Assembly (NCBI RefSeq): GCF_051622035.1
Contig: NC_135362.1
Location: 26,843,001-26,907,000, forward strand
Direction: 5' to 3'
Source of the DNA: Arctopsyche grandis
Taxonomy: Eukaryota > Arthropoda > Insecta > Trichoptera > Hydropsychidae
Length of the DNA: 64,000 bases
Position 1 is the stretch's first letter. Every line of letters begins with the position of its first letter. The notes below the pieces were generated by a model. It was not told the DNA's origin and did not search any database. It saw only the letters and a list, made by a program, of their open reading frames with translations. This document shows, piece by piece, positions 34,380 to 46,563 of this stretch. The translations under genes were made by a program, and so were the position numbers.

Positions 34380-35945
34380 AAATTTTAAGTTGCCAATTGG
34401 TGCCAGTTGTCATCGCGTCGATCTAACGGTCGATTGTAATGAAATTTTGATGATATCGTTAGTGATTAAATCTATTTAGCGTCATGACGAAGACATTTAC
34501 TTGCTTTAATGAGCGTTAACCCTTCCCTCCCCCCCGTATGTGGTTCCAATGGTTCGAAATCAGCTGCGAAAACACATTTAGTTAAACTATGTAATAATAA
34601 ATGAGAGTAAAAATAGTTACTGTTAGAACTGTTTAATTATTTAGCCTGTAATATGTGAAGGGGCGGTAGAAAGACGTGCTTAGATAGCTAGCTGTTATGG
34701 CTTTGATCTGATACAAGATTTTGATGTAATTTTTAATGATTTTTTGATGATTACATTACTTTAGCTTCATGTCAGAGAAATTAGCTTACTCGAATGTTAG
34801 CTAAACCCCGTATGTCGGTAAGATATCAAAGCGACCTGAAGAGTGGATGTGATTTAAAATCGTCCATCCAATCCTTTCCAAAACAATTTTATAATACGAG
34901 CTAAGCTAGAGTATCCTCAAATACATGTATGTATATATTATATACTTATATATAAGATAGAAGGTTCTGTGATTATTCTGCAATTGTACAATATGATCAA
35001 AATGACGACAATATGGTCAAAATTATAGCATTTTTTAAACTCGTCTATTACGATTATTTTTCACCATCATACTGGCGGATTTGATTTGAATATACATATA
35101 CATATATTGTTGACCAAACCGCGCAAAATAGCAACGTTTCAAAACGATCGGAAGAATGAAGGATATAAAATACAAATGTTGTCAGACGAACGAGCGAAGG
35201 CAAACATAGAAGAAGCTTGTAAAAAGCGATTTCGCACATGTCACTAAAATCTCGTTCATGAAACATCTGCCACCTGAAAATTCCATCTATCATACTAACA
35301 AGAACTCGAGTACCAGATATTCCGTATTCGCGATTTTCCGTATTCGCAACGATGTAATCCGTTTACCAAGATATATGTATGATAGAAATGGATATGTAGA
35401 ATGCATGTTTCAAATTAAATGAAACTGTAAATTTACATAGCGGACAAACAAACACATCCCTATTTACATTTTAGAATTACCCAGCATTGCTCAGGTTGAT
35501 GAAAGTTGAAAAAAAAAAACCTATCCGAGGACTTCGAGCATTTCCGAAACCCGTCTAGTATGAATTAAAAACAGTGGATTTACAAAGAAACATGTACCTA
35601 GATAGTTCCACTACAAGGAGAAAACTTTTATGTAACACATATGGTTTATATTACATGTTTCAAGTACATATAATATGTATATGGATATGAAGGCTTAGTG
35701 CTAGTTACATAGTTTCGTATCCCTGCCACGTAATCGAATACGGTTTACGGGCTTCGGCTAATCTGTTTATCGCGAAATATTATTATAACCCGAAACGCTG
35801 AAATGACATTACTCTGGGGGGATGTTATGTTTATCCGTCGTTTATGATCGTTTTCGTTACGTATAATGTAATAAAGGGTGTGGGGTCGTTGCGATAATGT
35901 CAAGTAGTGGTTATTCGGGATGAATAATGATGAGAGAAATCATGT
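34380..35945. other. Intergenic with repeat fragments
   Basis: Contains a copy (35105-35230) of the repeat at 7197-7350 and a short block at 35465-35500 (ATTACCCAGCATTGCTCAGG) that also occurs near 33175 and 34050. No gene is supported. Confidence 0.45.
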
Positions 35946-36175
35946 TTGTATGGAAATAATATAAAAAAAATTCCAGTAATTTTCATTTCGACAGTAACCT
36001 TTCGCAGGCTTTTATATTATTTGAGCAAATTGTTGATTTTCCGCAGAACGTTAGCCCGGTTAAATATTAATCTTTCTCATCAAATAATTGTCCTTTCTTT
36101 CATTTTTTATGTCTCGTTGAAACAGCAGACGTAAAACCACTTACAAACTCACCCTTTTGAAATAATGAATAATTA

Positions 36176-36255
36176 CACAAAGGAAGTCGAATAGACGATT
36201 AGTAACTTAAAAGTGAACATTTAAAATACTAATCGTCTATTCGACTTCCTTTGTG
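36176..36255. repeat. Perfect 29-bp inverted repeat, 22-nt loop
   Basis: Arm CACAAAGGAAGTCGAATAGA and nine more bases (36176-36204) is exactly complementary to 36227-36255. No mismatch in 29 bp. It ends about 20 bp before a TTAA-flanked MITE. It could be a tiny foldback element or a small-RNA hairpin; no matching second copy was seen in the window. Confidence 0.8.
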
Positions 36256-36278
36256 AAAAATTTAATATTCATTCTTAA

Positions 36279-36778
36279 GAGGGCTGTACACCCGAAACCT
36301 TAATTTTTTTGCCGTCCCTTTCTTCGATATATATATTGAGTGAATGCGACAATATTTATCAATATATATATTGAGCGAATGCGACAGTTGCGCTTCGACC
36401 AGATAATTCGTATTTTAAATCGACAAAATCGAGGTTTCGTATTCTCCAATTTTCTCCTCTGAAACTGGACCAATTTTTAAAAAAATTTCATCATCGGTAT
36501 GAGAAAGATATTTTCTATGCAACTGTGCGCGTATTTTTTTTTAAATCGACCGTTAAATAAGCACGCTGGACTATTTTCGTGGGTGTAAGAGGCGATTTTA
36601 TTGATGTTTGGCGGCTCCTAGCTCCTATAAAAAATAACTAATCAAAAAAATAAAAGCACAGATGTATGCCAATGGTAGATATCCATAGCATTTTAAAAAA
36701 TAATTTCTCTAGTGCCATAATTGAGGAAGGAAGAAGTGTAATACGTTTGTATGGACAAGGCGCTGGTGTCCAGCCCTC
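36279..36778. mobile_element. TTAA-flanked MITE, probably piggyBac-like
   Basis: GAGGGCTGTACACC at the left is mirrored by GGTGTCCAGCCCTC at the right, each bordered by TTAA (36275-36278 and 36779-36782). Inside is a direct repeat ATATATATTGAG(T/C)GAATGCGACA. No transposase. TTAA target choice suggests the piggyBac superfamily. Confidence 0.7.
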
Positions 36779-36871
36779 TTAATATTGTTTTTTAAGCTAA
36801 TTTTAATTTCTAGAACGTGCTTCAAACAGATCCTTATCAATTTTTGAAGACTTTAATATATATTTATAAAA

Positions 36872-37310
36872 CCAGCAGCGTGGACTAATGGTTAGTGTAT
36901 ATGCTTTCGAACATAGTGGTCACGGGTTCGAGTCTCACTGATTGCTGTTGGCTAGACCTCGGTTTGTAACTCCAGATCGATCAGTTTGCCAATTTATCTG
37001 ATTTTCATTGAAACGGTTCCAACAATTTAGCAACCTTTACCCATTTCTCGCAATTTTCGAGCTTTTAGCATCTCGAATTTTGCATATTCGTATAAAAAGC
37101 TGCAAATTTGTCCATAAATGTCTCGCAAATTGCGAGGTTTTCAACATCTTGATATTTGACGATTTATATATATATAAAAAATGTAAATTTATCCATAAAT
37201 GTCTCTATGAAGCATTGTTAAAATTATTCTAAAACTTGTACATATATCGATGTTTGTAATTGGCCAGGAAGGGCAATGGGGTATACCTGTTAGGCCTTCC
37301 TGGTATATAT
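36872..37310 (+). mobile_element. SINE, third tRNA-like head, tail type A
   Basis: Head GCGTGGACTAATGGTTAGTG, B box GGGTTCGAGTCTC; core AACTCCAGATCGATCAG, GCCAATTTATCTGATTTTCA, GAAACGGTTCC; tail GGCCAGGAAGGGC with GGCCTTCCTGG. Confidence 0.78.
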
Positions 37311-37465
37311 GTATATGTACGTAAAATATTTTTAATACTCAGATTAGTAGCAGATTCACTTAAAGAGTTAAGCTGAATTTATTTTCTTATCATGATTTAT
37401 GTTGATGAAATATTATGAAACTGAAAGCTTTTGAAATCATAATAATGAAATGAATGAAATAAAAC

Positions 37466-37790
37466 GAACAGTGCACTGGTAGAGCTATTGAATGCCAGTA
37501 GAGAGGTCGTGGGTTAAAGTCCCGGCCAAATACGCTGCTGGCGAGATCTTGTAGTTGTTAAAACACAGATCGACCGCCTTCTGTTTGAATTTTCCAATAT
37601 TTCTAGCTTAGTTGTTGGGATGGATCCAATAAATCGGTATTTTCCCCATTAGTTTAACGCAATTCGAGTTATTGGCGTCTCAAATTTCTTATAAATATTA
37701 TACCTACATAATGTATTTCTCGCAAATTTTATGTGTATCAAAAAAAAATGTTGATTATCCAATAGATGTCTCTATTGTTTGTCCTGTTAT
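37466..37790 (+). mobile_element. SINE of a second subfamily
   Basis: Head CACTGGTAGAGC with B-box-like GTGGGTTAAAGTCCC; body AGTTGTTGGGATGGATCCAA matches 44040-44370 (TGCTGTTACGGATCCAATAA). Lacks the GAAACGGTTCC core of the main family. The 3' limit is uncertain. Confidence 0.55.
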
Positions 37791-37799
37791 GTTTGAAAA

Positions 37800-40140
37800 T
37801 TGTTGGTACTTATGTACAAAAATAATCTAACCACTGGGGTAATTCCTGTCATGGTACATATGATGTACGTATGTAATAAAATATGGATAAAAAAATCTAG
37901 TTGAATATTCTATATATGTAGGTATCAGATTATATTGTCAGATTTCATTTGAATGCCCCAAAAAAAAAAGTCAGGAAAATATTGACATAAAACCGTAAAA
38001 ATTAATTATATTATGAATTGCGTCGCAATATATTAGAATTCGTATATATAAAGTAATTTTATCAGTATGTGTTGGTTTATTATAACATGTATGTATATAA
38101 TCTTAACAATGCTCTCGTATTATAATTATACTGTGGTTGAGTTGATTTTCAAAATTCGACGGTATATTAAAAGCGTATATACATACGTATTTGATGGGTG
38201 CGTGGGTTTTGGCTTTGTAACAGCTTAAATTAGTCCCTTCTAGAGAGATACAGATTCAAAATTCGGATTAAAAGCTAAAGTAGGCCTAATTGAGTCGTCT
38301 GCGTGCTGTATAATTTCTGTTAAATTTGTTAGAAGCAATTTAAAGCCTTTTAACTGGATTTAATAATGAACCCTTGAAGCCGAATTGTAGTTATTATAAA
38401 AGAATATAATGTGTAAGTGAAGGCTTCGGGGTACTTGGAGTAGAGACTCTCTTTAAAATTTGTTTTTCATTCTGTTCTCAAAGCTCTAGGGGGGTTTTAC
38501 CTACGGCTTTTCTTAATTAAATGTAAACCAAGCACATCTTGGGATAAGGTAAGGTTTAATGTCGAGCGCTCTTAGTCCTTTTTGTATGAGAAGATGTTTG
38601 TATATTTGAGATTTTCTCCACTCGCTTTGTATTTGAATAGTAATAGGATTTTTCACAAAAGAAAAATGTTTTTATTTCCAAGTCTCTTTGTTTAAGATTT
38701 AATTTTTTTTTAATACGAAATATTTTAAACGGAAAAATTGCGTAATAAAGATTGGTACGTTGAAAATTTATTTTCTCATTTTTCCATTTAAAATGAGCAA
38801 GGTGTGTTCGTTCCCATCGCAAATGCTCTGCTCTATTGTCTCTTTGACAATATGCTATTATATTATACGTCTCCAATTATATGTATGTGCGTATTGTGGA
38901 ATATTTATTAATCAAATTAGTGAAACCTTTCATTCGATTCAATAGACTCACGCTGGTTCAATTAAACTGTAAAAATCAGAATACATACGAAATTGAAATT
39001 CAAACATATAATTTGAGTATAAACCAATTATTTTTCCATCTGAATTCTTTTCAGCAGCAATCTATTGTATATACATATTTTGTTGTATACAAAAGCGCCT
39101 TTCTTACTTCAATGTGCATAGTAAGAGTAGCCTTCACAGTTTGTACATATTTGAATTATGATTTCAAGTGATGGAATATAGGTCAGCAATGTTTGGCTAA
39201 TGTCCAAAGGTTACAATTATACTATGCATGTACGTATGTACAATTAGATGAATCTTGAATGTCTTCAATATTTAAACAAACACTGATAAGAAAACTTTTC
39301 ATATACAAATTCACAGCTTTATACCTTTATTGTATGAAAAAACCAAATAATATATCGATTTAACAAACACAGCCAGTGATAAGATACGCCAATAGATAGG
39401 ACAAAATTGCAAACGAAATATAAAAACCTGTGCATATATTAATTATAATAAAAGAGATATGAAGATGATTGGAGTTTGTTTGTATTTCGGTTATTTAACA
39501 ATTAGAGAGAAATTCGTTGTATTATATTTGAAAATGGAACCAAACAAAACGGATTACCCTAAACCTAAAGTAATTATTAGAATATAGTAAATAGTCGTAC
39601 TTGATTCTGATGAATAATATTACGTAATTATTATATTATATTATATATATTATTTTTGATGTATTGTAAATTAAAAGATTACAGAATTTGAATTATATAT
39701 TGGAAATTAAATGTAATAAATGAACCGAATGAAATATAAAATTTTCTTTTGTTATTTTTTTCAACGAAATGCGTCTTCTTTTGTCTTGAACCGAAATTTG
39801 AATCAAAATTGTATTATTTCATTAGAAATTTGATTTACAATAAATAAACTAGTAATCATTTCAATAATTGGACAAAAGCTTTTTCTAAATTTTATTACAG
39901 TGATACCTGTAATGAAATTATGAAAAATATTTTAAACAATAAACATTTTTTAAAAACAACTATCCAAACATTTTTTAAATCTATTATAATAACCGTTTGA
40001 ATTAAGTACTTTCAGTTGTATAATATTTCGACATGACACGGACATTAAAATTGTGCAAAATATTTGTTTATAAAATATCTAAACGCCCGTTTAACACGCC
40101 TTGCATATAAATTCCAAAGATTGTATCAACAATAATAACC
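37800..40140. other. Gene desert, nothing recognised
   Basis: Over 2 kb of AT-rich DNA. The 106-codon - frame at 38556 and the 96-codon + frame at 38881 have no recognisable motif and AT-driven composition; they are not called. Confidence 0.45.
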
Positions 40141-40141
40141 T

Positions 40142-40640
40142 TACCTCAAAACATGTAGAGGAAAACTCGCTTTATTTGTAGTGGAGTGGCGCAGCGCACC
40201 CACGCACTCTGTCTAGCTTTCTGGTGGAAAAGCGCGATCCGATCCTCCGCTCTTTTTTCCGGATTTCGACTGATCGATAAGCGAACTGGAAAATATCAAA
40301 AGTTTTCGACGCGATGATCGGGAAAATCGCCGGGAAATCGCACTCGCTTGTCGCGCAGAAAATTTCCGAATCGGTGCCCCGACTTCGGACCCGCACTTCG
40401 CGACGATGTCGGGATATTTTCTGGATTGTTTTTCCGGCTTTTCCCCTCTTCCGGTGTCCGCGGTTCGCACCCCTCGAGCGCTTGTGGGTGTGTGGCCCGA
40501 TCGGGGTGGAGGGGCGCCATTATATAAGTCTCTCCGACGGATCGATATAATGGAGCAGGGCCGAGACGTGCCACCCTGTCCGCGGTCCCATCGTTTGGGA
40601 AGCCGTGGCGATGTTTATGACACGTCTATCTCATCACCCG
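40142..40640 (-). promoter_or_regulatory. GC-rich minus-strand promoter and first (non-coding) exon candidate
   Basis: A 500-bp island, far richer in GC and CpG than anything nearby. Read on -, it has a TATA box (GACTTATATAATGGCGCC, near 40515-40535), about 350 bp of leader, and ends in a consensus donor ATGTTTTGAG/GTAAGG at 40142. No single frame dominates, so it reads best as an untranslated first exon. The next - gene with a UTR acceptor is the prohormone at 16148, 24 kb away; linking the two is an inference. It could equally serve an unseen gene. Confidence 0.5.
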
Positions 40641-40784
40641 TCGTTATTACTCTTTGTGATTTTTTTCAAAGATTTATTTATTATTACATAAATCGCTTAT
40701 TTTATCACGCTGATTGTTCGTACAGACGTATCACCAACAAAGCACATGCACAGTCTGTTAACTGACACCACACTTCAAAAAACA

Positions 40785-41135
40785 AACTAAAAAAAGGGGA
40801 CACCTATAAGGGGAGGTCCCATTTCCGGTCAACTTAAAAATTTGAAAAAAAATTATATCGTGTCGATAAGAATTTCAGTAACCAATACTAAGTTTCAGTT
40901 CGATAGGACTAACGGTGTTCAAAAAATCCCCAAAATACACAGACACATTTTTTCTAGATCATGAAAACGTGATCAGTGATCGATTCCGAGTTCGAATTTT
41001 TGCATGATCACAAAAATTCATCTATTGTTACTACGTACATAGATAATGTAAAAAATCTCGAGTTCGAATTTTCGCATGATCACAAAACTTCATCTATTGT
41101 TACTACGTACATAGATAAAGTAAAAAAAGTGCACG
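40785..41135 (+). repeat. Repeat family Z, fullest copy
   Basis: Contains GGGGACACCTATAAGGGGAG, AGAATTTCAGTAACCAATAC, TCAGTTCGATAGGACTAACG and ATGAAAACGTGATCAGTGAT, then two tandem copies of CATCTATTGTTACTACGTAC with ATAGATAA(A/T)GTAAAA. That terminal block also ends pieces at 10110-10150, 31085-31135 and 46465-46515. Starts and ends have no inverted repeat. Confidence 0.65.
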
Positions 41136-41192
41136 AATACGTTCACCTGGCTGCTAGTTCTTATTCCAATATTATTATCATATGTTTTAAAC

Positions 41193-41591
41193 CGGTCTCC
41201 GTGATTTGACAGAATGTTAAATTACAGAAAACGCATATATCAGAATGCAAAGATCGAAAATCGAAAGATCTTAAGTCGAAAGATCAAAAAAAAAAAATGG
41301 TGCATGGTAAACGGTACAAATTTGCGCGAGCAGGATACAACAGGAACAAGAGGAACATGCTTTTCCTCCCGTGTTAATGTGCGCGCGCAGAATACGGGAG
41401 TAAAAGCATGTTCCTCTTGTTCCTGTTGTATCCTGCTCGCGCAAATTAAGTGAGTATGTACGTGAGTATGTACCGTTTACCATGCACCATTTTTTTTTGA
41501 TCTTTCGACTTAAGATCTTTCGATTTTCGATCTTTGCTTTCCGATATTTGCGTTTTCTGTAATTTAACATTCTGTCAAGTCACGTAGACCC
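41193..41591. mobile_element. Mutator-like foldback MITE, copy 2
   Basis: 399 bp, palindromic, ends CGGTCTCCGTGA and TCACGTAGACCC as in the copy at 10256-10620. Perfect 9-bp duplication GTTTTAAAC at 41184-41192 and 41592-41600. The two copies differ in a few indels near the centre. Confidence 0.88.
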
Positions 41592-41644
41592 GTTTTAAAC
41601 ATAGAACTACACGATCTAAATTCGTGAGTCTTTTATTTTTACAT

Positions 41645-41971
41645 AGGAAGGCCTAACAGGTAAACTCCGAGAGGAAAAGCGCCTTCCTGGCCAATTAAAA
41701 ACATATACATATATACAATTTTATGAATATAATAAGGCATCATAGCATTTTAATAAGGCATCATAGGATTTTTGGAGATTTTTTTTTATATTATATAAGT
41801 CTACAAATTTCGTACTGAGGAACTTGAAATTTGCGAAGGATTTATGGAGAAATTTGCAGCATTTTTTAAACGAAGCAGCGAAATTTGACATGCTGAAAAC
41901 TCTCGAAAATTGGCAAACTTTGATAGAAAACGATCGATCTGGAGTCACAAACCAAGGTCTGGCCAGCAGCT
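41645..41971 (-). mobile_element. SINE, tail type A, head truncated
   Basis: Tail GCGCCTTCCTGGCC with inverted partner AGGAAGGCC at 41646; core TTGGCAAACTTTGATAG, AACGATCGATCTGGAGTCAC; ends at GGCCAGCAGC just before the head. Confidence 0.7.
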
Positions 41972-41979
41972 CATTTGTA

Positions 41980-43130
41980 CACAGAATAATATTTACAACA
42001 GTTTGACGTGCACTGGATGATTCAATTCATGCATTGGTCTATTTTTTATTTTTGCTCTTTGACAAGATAGTTATAAAATGGTACAACATATGAATAGCTT
42101 ATAAATATTTTCAAAGAAGTACTAAAGCATTCTATCAAAGTGCAGGATTAGCTCTTTTGAACGTCAACAAAAGCGGTCCTTCTCGGAAGATACGAGCACT
42201 TTTCAAAGGCATGAAATATAAATGAAAACAGTTGGATCAACAGTTTTCCGCTTTGCTGTTTTGTTTATTGAAAATAATCATTATTATTACTGAAGAAGAA
42301 CGCGCCGATATTATTTATGATTTTAAATGAGAAAGTTCTCCGACTAGCGTTAATTTTAATTATATAATAACATAACCAGTTCAAACGTAAATATATTCTA
42401 ATACAAAATTCGTCCCTGTCGTCAAGATTCAACATCTCTTTTTTGCTCAGATGAAAGGAATGGAAATGTCGGCAGAATAAGATTCATTAAGATAGGCAGT
42501 TGATCCTGTTGAATGTACACGGCAAAATAATTTGTGTTTTCACTCGATTGGTCAAATATTGAATAATAATAAAATATTTGCTCATCATTTTATTTTAATA
42601 TCCATGAATATATGTACGTACAAGTATACATATGTACATAAATACATATACCAAGTCAAATATATATTTTTTAAATAAACAAATAGTAATAATTGTGTTC
42701 AATCAAATATTCATATGATAAAGTAATAATATAAATAATATAAAGTTAGTAAAATATCGCCACTCTAAGTCCAAAATCAAGCCAAAACCAGAGAGCTTAA
42801 AACAAAGATCGACTGGTTAGAGCAGAGAGACGTCAAAAAGTAACCATTAGCGTGTTGGCCATAGCACGCATATCGAATTATCAACATTATGATTATATAA
42901 ACATTTTAACATTCATTATATAACCTATTAGTGAAGTAAAAATATATATGAGAGATAATGAGAGCCTATGTATAATGCAAATTTTACAAGATATAGTGTG
43001 AAAAGATATCTAATTTTGTACCAAAAATATTTTTGAAAGCTTTCTATTGTTTACAAACATCTTACGTCTATTTTAATAGCTACTGATGATCTACTCATAT
43101 TTTACGCATTATTTTTCTTATAGATATTTA
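41980..43130. other. Intergenic, nothing recognised
   Basis: AT-rich, with a TATGTACATAAATACATA tract near 42610-42650. No coding or terminal-repeat evidence. Confidence 0.45.
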
Positions 43131-43136
43131 CAGTAT

Positions 43137-43385
43137 TGTAATCAGGTGATTGGTGTCTTACTAGCATTGATCACCTGATTGTGTTCCCACCAAAAAGTAA
43201 CCAATAAGGTCTCGCGACCCATCCACCAATGATCTGAGAGTACACGCTGTGTATAAATAATCGGCGAATCTGTTCCGTAGTTCATTCGGAGCTGGATCGT
43301 CGACGGACCAACAATAAAAAACCTCTCCTACACTGCTGCGTATTTCACTCCGATCTCGGAAATCTCTCTACACGTCCACGCTACA
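43137..43385 (+). mobile_element. Solo LTR, 249 bp
   Basis: Starts TGTAATCAGGTGATTGG and ends CCACGCTACA (TGTA...TACA). Contains a TATA box (GTGTATAAATAATCGG) and AATAAA about 55 bp later, in LTR order on +. Flanking bases GTAT and ATAT could be a mutated 4-bp duplication. An internal inverted pair, AATCAGGTGAT and ATCACCTGATT, lies near the 5' end. Confidence 0.6.
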
Positions 43386-43394
43386 ATATTATCT

Positions 43395-43940
43395 TATTTT
43401 AATGATAATTTATTTATTTATTTACATATTGGCTACTGTGACATCACAGCATATGTACTATGACGCGTCACTGTGACCAAACATATACGCATAATACAAA
43501 TACTATATATAAGAAAATTAGCGAGACATCTATGTTAGAGATAATAAATTTTTGAAATCACTATCCTAATCATACTGGGTAGAATGGCTTTTGCCAATTT
43601 GATAGAGGAACCGCTTCAACAATGAAAACAGTTAAATTGGCAAACTCTGATAGGAAACGATCGACTTGGAGTCATAAATATCCAAGTATGACCGGCAGCA
43701 TTTAAGATTATACTCAGAATGAATTATTTTTCAATCGCGGTCAGCTCACGGGATCAAATTGGCAAACTCTGATAGGAAACGATCGACTTGGAGTCATAAA
43801 TATACAAGTATGACCAGCAGCATTAAAGATTATACTCAGAATGAATTCTTTTTCAATCGCGGTCAGTTCACGGGATCGAAATCGGCGGCCTCTCGGTGCT
43901 TAGTATCAACGCTACCACCGAGCCACGCTGCTTGCTAGTG
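43395..43940 (-). mobile_element. SINE with internal 121-bp tandem duplication, tail type C
   Basis: Core and head as in the main family, but the segment from TTGGCAAACTCTGATAGGAA to CACGGGATC occurs twice in tandem (about 43637-43757 and 43758-43880). The tail hairpin is a third type: GGCTACTGTGACATCACAGC with GCGTCACTGTGACC. It lies about 10 bp from the solo LTR. Confidence 0.75.
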
Positions 43941-44039
43941 CTGGTTGTATACAGATACTTGTATACAGCATAATAGGAATATATGTATATATGTAGCTCA
44001 AAAAACTATTTACAATTCTTATTTACATATACATACATT

Positions 44040-44370
44040 GTTTACCGGTAGAGAGGTCGAGGGTTCAATTTCCAGCCGGAATCGAGTTATTATTCGGTTT
44101 ATATACGCTTCTGGCAACATCTAGATGGTTATTAAATCCTGTTATGAGACCGACTCCTGTTAAGGGCAGTTAGAGTTAGCCATTTTATCTAACTCAATTG
44201 CTGTTACGGATCCAATAAAAACGGCATCCTTTCCTCTCCGCTTCTTGCAAATTCGTTGCAAGTCCGAATTTGTTGTTTATTAAATATTATATACACACTT
44301 ATCTACATACATTTTAGAAGTTTGTCCACAGGTGTCGCTTTGGGGCAATATGTTATGACACATGAAATGG
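44040..44370 (+). mobile_element. SINE of the second subfamily
   Basis: GGTAGAGAGGTCGAGGGTTC, GCTTCTGGCAACATCTAGAT, ACGGATCCAATAAAAACGGC; matches 37466-37790. Head partly eroded; ends near TTGTCCACAGGTGTCGC. Confidence 0.55.
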
Positions 44371-44639
44371 TTTTATATTTTGGTAATTTGTATTTTTACC
44401 TGATGGGTATAGACATTTTGCTGTAGATATTTTGAAATATGATAATATAAACAGATATACATAATTGAGCAAAGTTAAAATGTTAAAGGTTAAAGTTAGA
44501 AAATGTTTCAAACATACAACATCTTCATAATCATATTAAAACTTTACCGGTTACAGTTTGAATATACTTACTTTTGAATATACCTTATATTGAGAAAACA
44601 TCTAACTATAAAAACACACTCAAAAACTACATTAACATT

Positions 44640-45025
44640 AGAATAATATAATACTATGATTACTAACCGAATTGAATTAAATTGTAAAATAGAAAATGAT
44701 CAGTAGATCAGTAGCTATTAAAATATATATAAGATGTATTGTGAACATAATTTCGTAATAATGAGTACGTGGACTCCGCGTATGTTCATGTCGTTATTAA
44801 TTCATACGATTTTATTATTTCGACAAGTTTACCCTACATTTCTTCAAGTATGGAGATCACCGCTATCAATCACTGTCAAAACTTTGTCTATATAAAGATA
44901 AAATTTCGCCGAAAATATTCCAGGGGGTGAGGCTCGTGGAGGGACACTGCTGTATAGATTTGACGTACCGTAGTACGCTTTGTGTTTTTTTGCATGTGAA
45001 AAACTATCTAAAAGCATTCGGATGT
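44640..45025. repeat. Interspersed repeat, copy 2 (copy 1 at 17855-18200)
   Basis: Same order of blocks as copy 1, extended to GTTTTTTTGCATGTGAAAAA, which corresponds to the outer arm of the foldback at 12899-13388. Confidence 0.65.
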
Positions 45026-45636
45026 GACCAACCTATGACTTTATCTATATTTGGGGAATGTAAGAAGTACAAAAAATAAAATTCGATAGTGAAACATATT
45101 ATACATATGTATATTTTTATTACATATATATTCGTTCACGTATACCGGCTATGGGATGGAATGGTTAATAATAATTACACAAGACAAAATTTCTACTTCC
45201 GGTTGTCGGATTTTGTTCAAAATCATTTCACTTCTTAACATTACTATTAATATTTTAAAACTAAAATATCGAAAAGATCAAAATAATTTAAAAGGTCAAA
45301 ATAAAATAATGAAATATTGTTTTAAAAAAATTACCACTTTCGATTTACGAATTCCAACTAAAGCCTTAGCAACTCCAAACTAAAATGACAGCACGCCCAA
45401 AAATAGCAGCACGTGGCAAATACTGCTTCCGGTTTATGAATTCTGACCAAAACTTCGTAAACCCGAAGTTAGTACATAAATAAAAACAAATATAAATTTT
45501 CAGCTTCATACGCTCAGGCGTGTGGGAAAAATCGTGTGGTCACAACATTTTTGACATTTATAATACGAAAAAAATCCCACTTCCAGTTTATTAAATTTAA
45601 TTATTATATTTTTATTTTCATCATATTGACACAAGG

Positions 45637-45639
<3 letters not shown>

Positions 45640-45695
<56 letters not shown>
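45640..45695. repeat. (AT)n microsatellite bounded by inverted flanks
   Basis: About 55 bp of pure AT dinucleotide, flanked by ACAAGGATTATATAT on the left and ATATAATCCTTGT on the right, so it is also a palindrome. Confidence 0.85.
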
Positions 45696-45698
<3 letters not shown>

Positions 45699-45725
45699 CC
45701 TTGTTATATAGGTATATAAAATTAA

Positions 45726-45983
45726 TTAATACCAAGTTATATAGGTAAATAAAATTTGGTGAGCATCCGTCAACCGGAAATGGCAGTTTACTCTTGTTCG
45801 ATTTTTCATAAATATGTGTGCTCTTTACGAAAAAAAATCAAATATATATATATATATATATATATATTTGATTTTTTTTCGTAAAGAGCACACATATTTA
45901 TGAAAAATCGAACAAGAGTAAACTGCCATTTCCGGTTGACGGATGCTCACCAAATTTTATATACCTATATAACTTGGTATTAA
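45726..45983. repeat. Large near-perfect palindrome centred on (TA)n
   Basis: Arms of about 115-120 bp (45726-45842 and 45866-45983) mirror each other almost exactly (TTAATACCAAG ... GCATCCGTCAACCGGAAATG ... CTCTTTACGAAAAAAAATCA). The centre is a short TA run. There are no transposon-type ends or target duplication. Confidence 0.85.
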
Positions 45984-46204
45984 ACGTTAATTTTTAGATA
46001 TGAAATTTCAGTTCAATAAACCAAAAGGTTTCTGAGAAAAACATAAAAAACATCGATTCTCTAGAGTAAAAGTACTACTTCCGGTTCAGGTAAAAATATG
46101 AAAAAAATATAGGTGTATAAAATTTATAATTTTTATTACATGTAAGAAAAAAATTCAGTCTGATTTAGTGAGCGACTTGGGAGATAATTGAATTTAAAAG
46201 CTTA

Positions 46205-46520
46205 AAAAAAAGAGGACACCTATATATATATATATATGTACATATGTTTAAGGGGAGGTACCATTTCTGGTCATATTGATAAGAATTTCAGTAACCGATA
46301 CTAAATTTCAGTTCAAAAGAACTAGCGGTGTTTAAAAAATTGCTGAAATATACAGATACACAGACACACACATATTTTTTTTAGATCAAGAAAACTCGAT
46401 CAGTGATCGACACTGAGTTCGAATTAGTCAAAATCTCGAGTTTGAATTTTCGCACGATCACAACACTTCATCTATTGTTACTATGTACATAAATATTTAC
46501 ATAGATAAAGTAAAATGATA
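46205..46520 (+). repeat. Repeat family Z, third copy
   Basis: GAGGACACCTATATATATAT, AAGGGGAGGTACCATTTCTG, AAGAATTTCAGTAACCGATA, and the terminal CTTCATCTATTGTTACTATG ... ACATAGATAAAGTAAAA. Ends about 30 bp from the candidate terminal exon on the other strand. Confidence 0.6.
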
Positions 46521-46563
46521 GTAACGATACAATCTAATCATCAGTTTATTAATTGGATTAGGT

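Noticed and set aside
38556..39171. Frames of 106 (-) and 96 (+) codons
   Set aside because: AT-driven, no family motif, no splice-supported partners.
40172..40765. Several overlapping frames on both strands in the GC-rich block
   Set aside because: Frames overlap in many registers, as CpG-rich DNA tends to produce. The donor and TATA box argue for a non-coding first exon.
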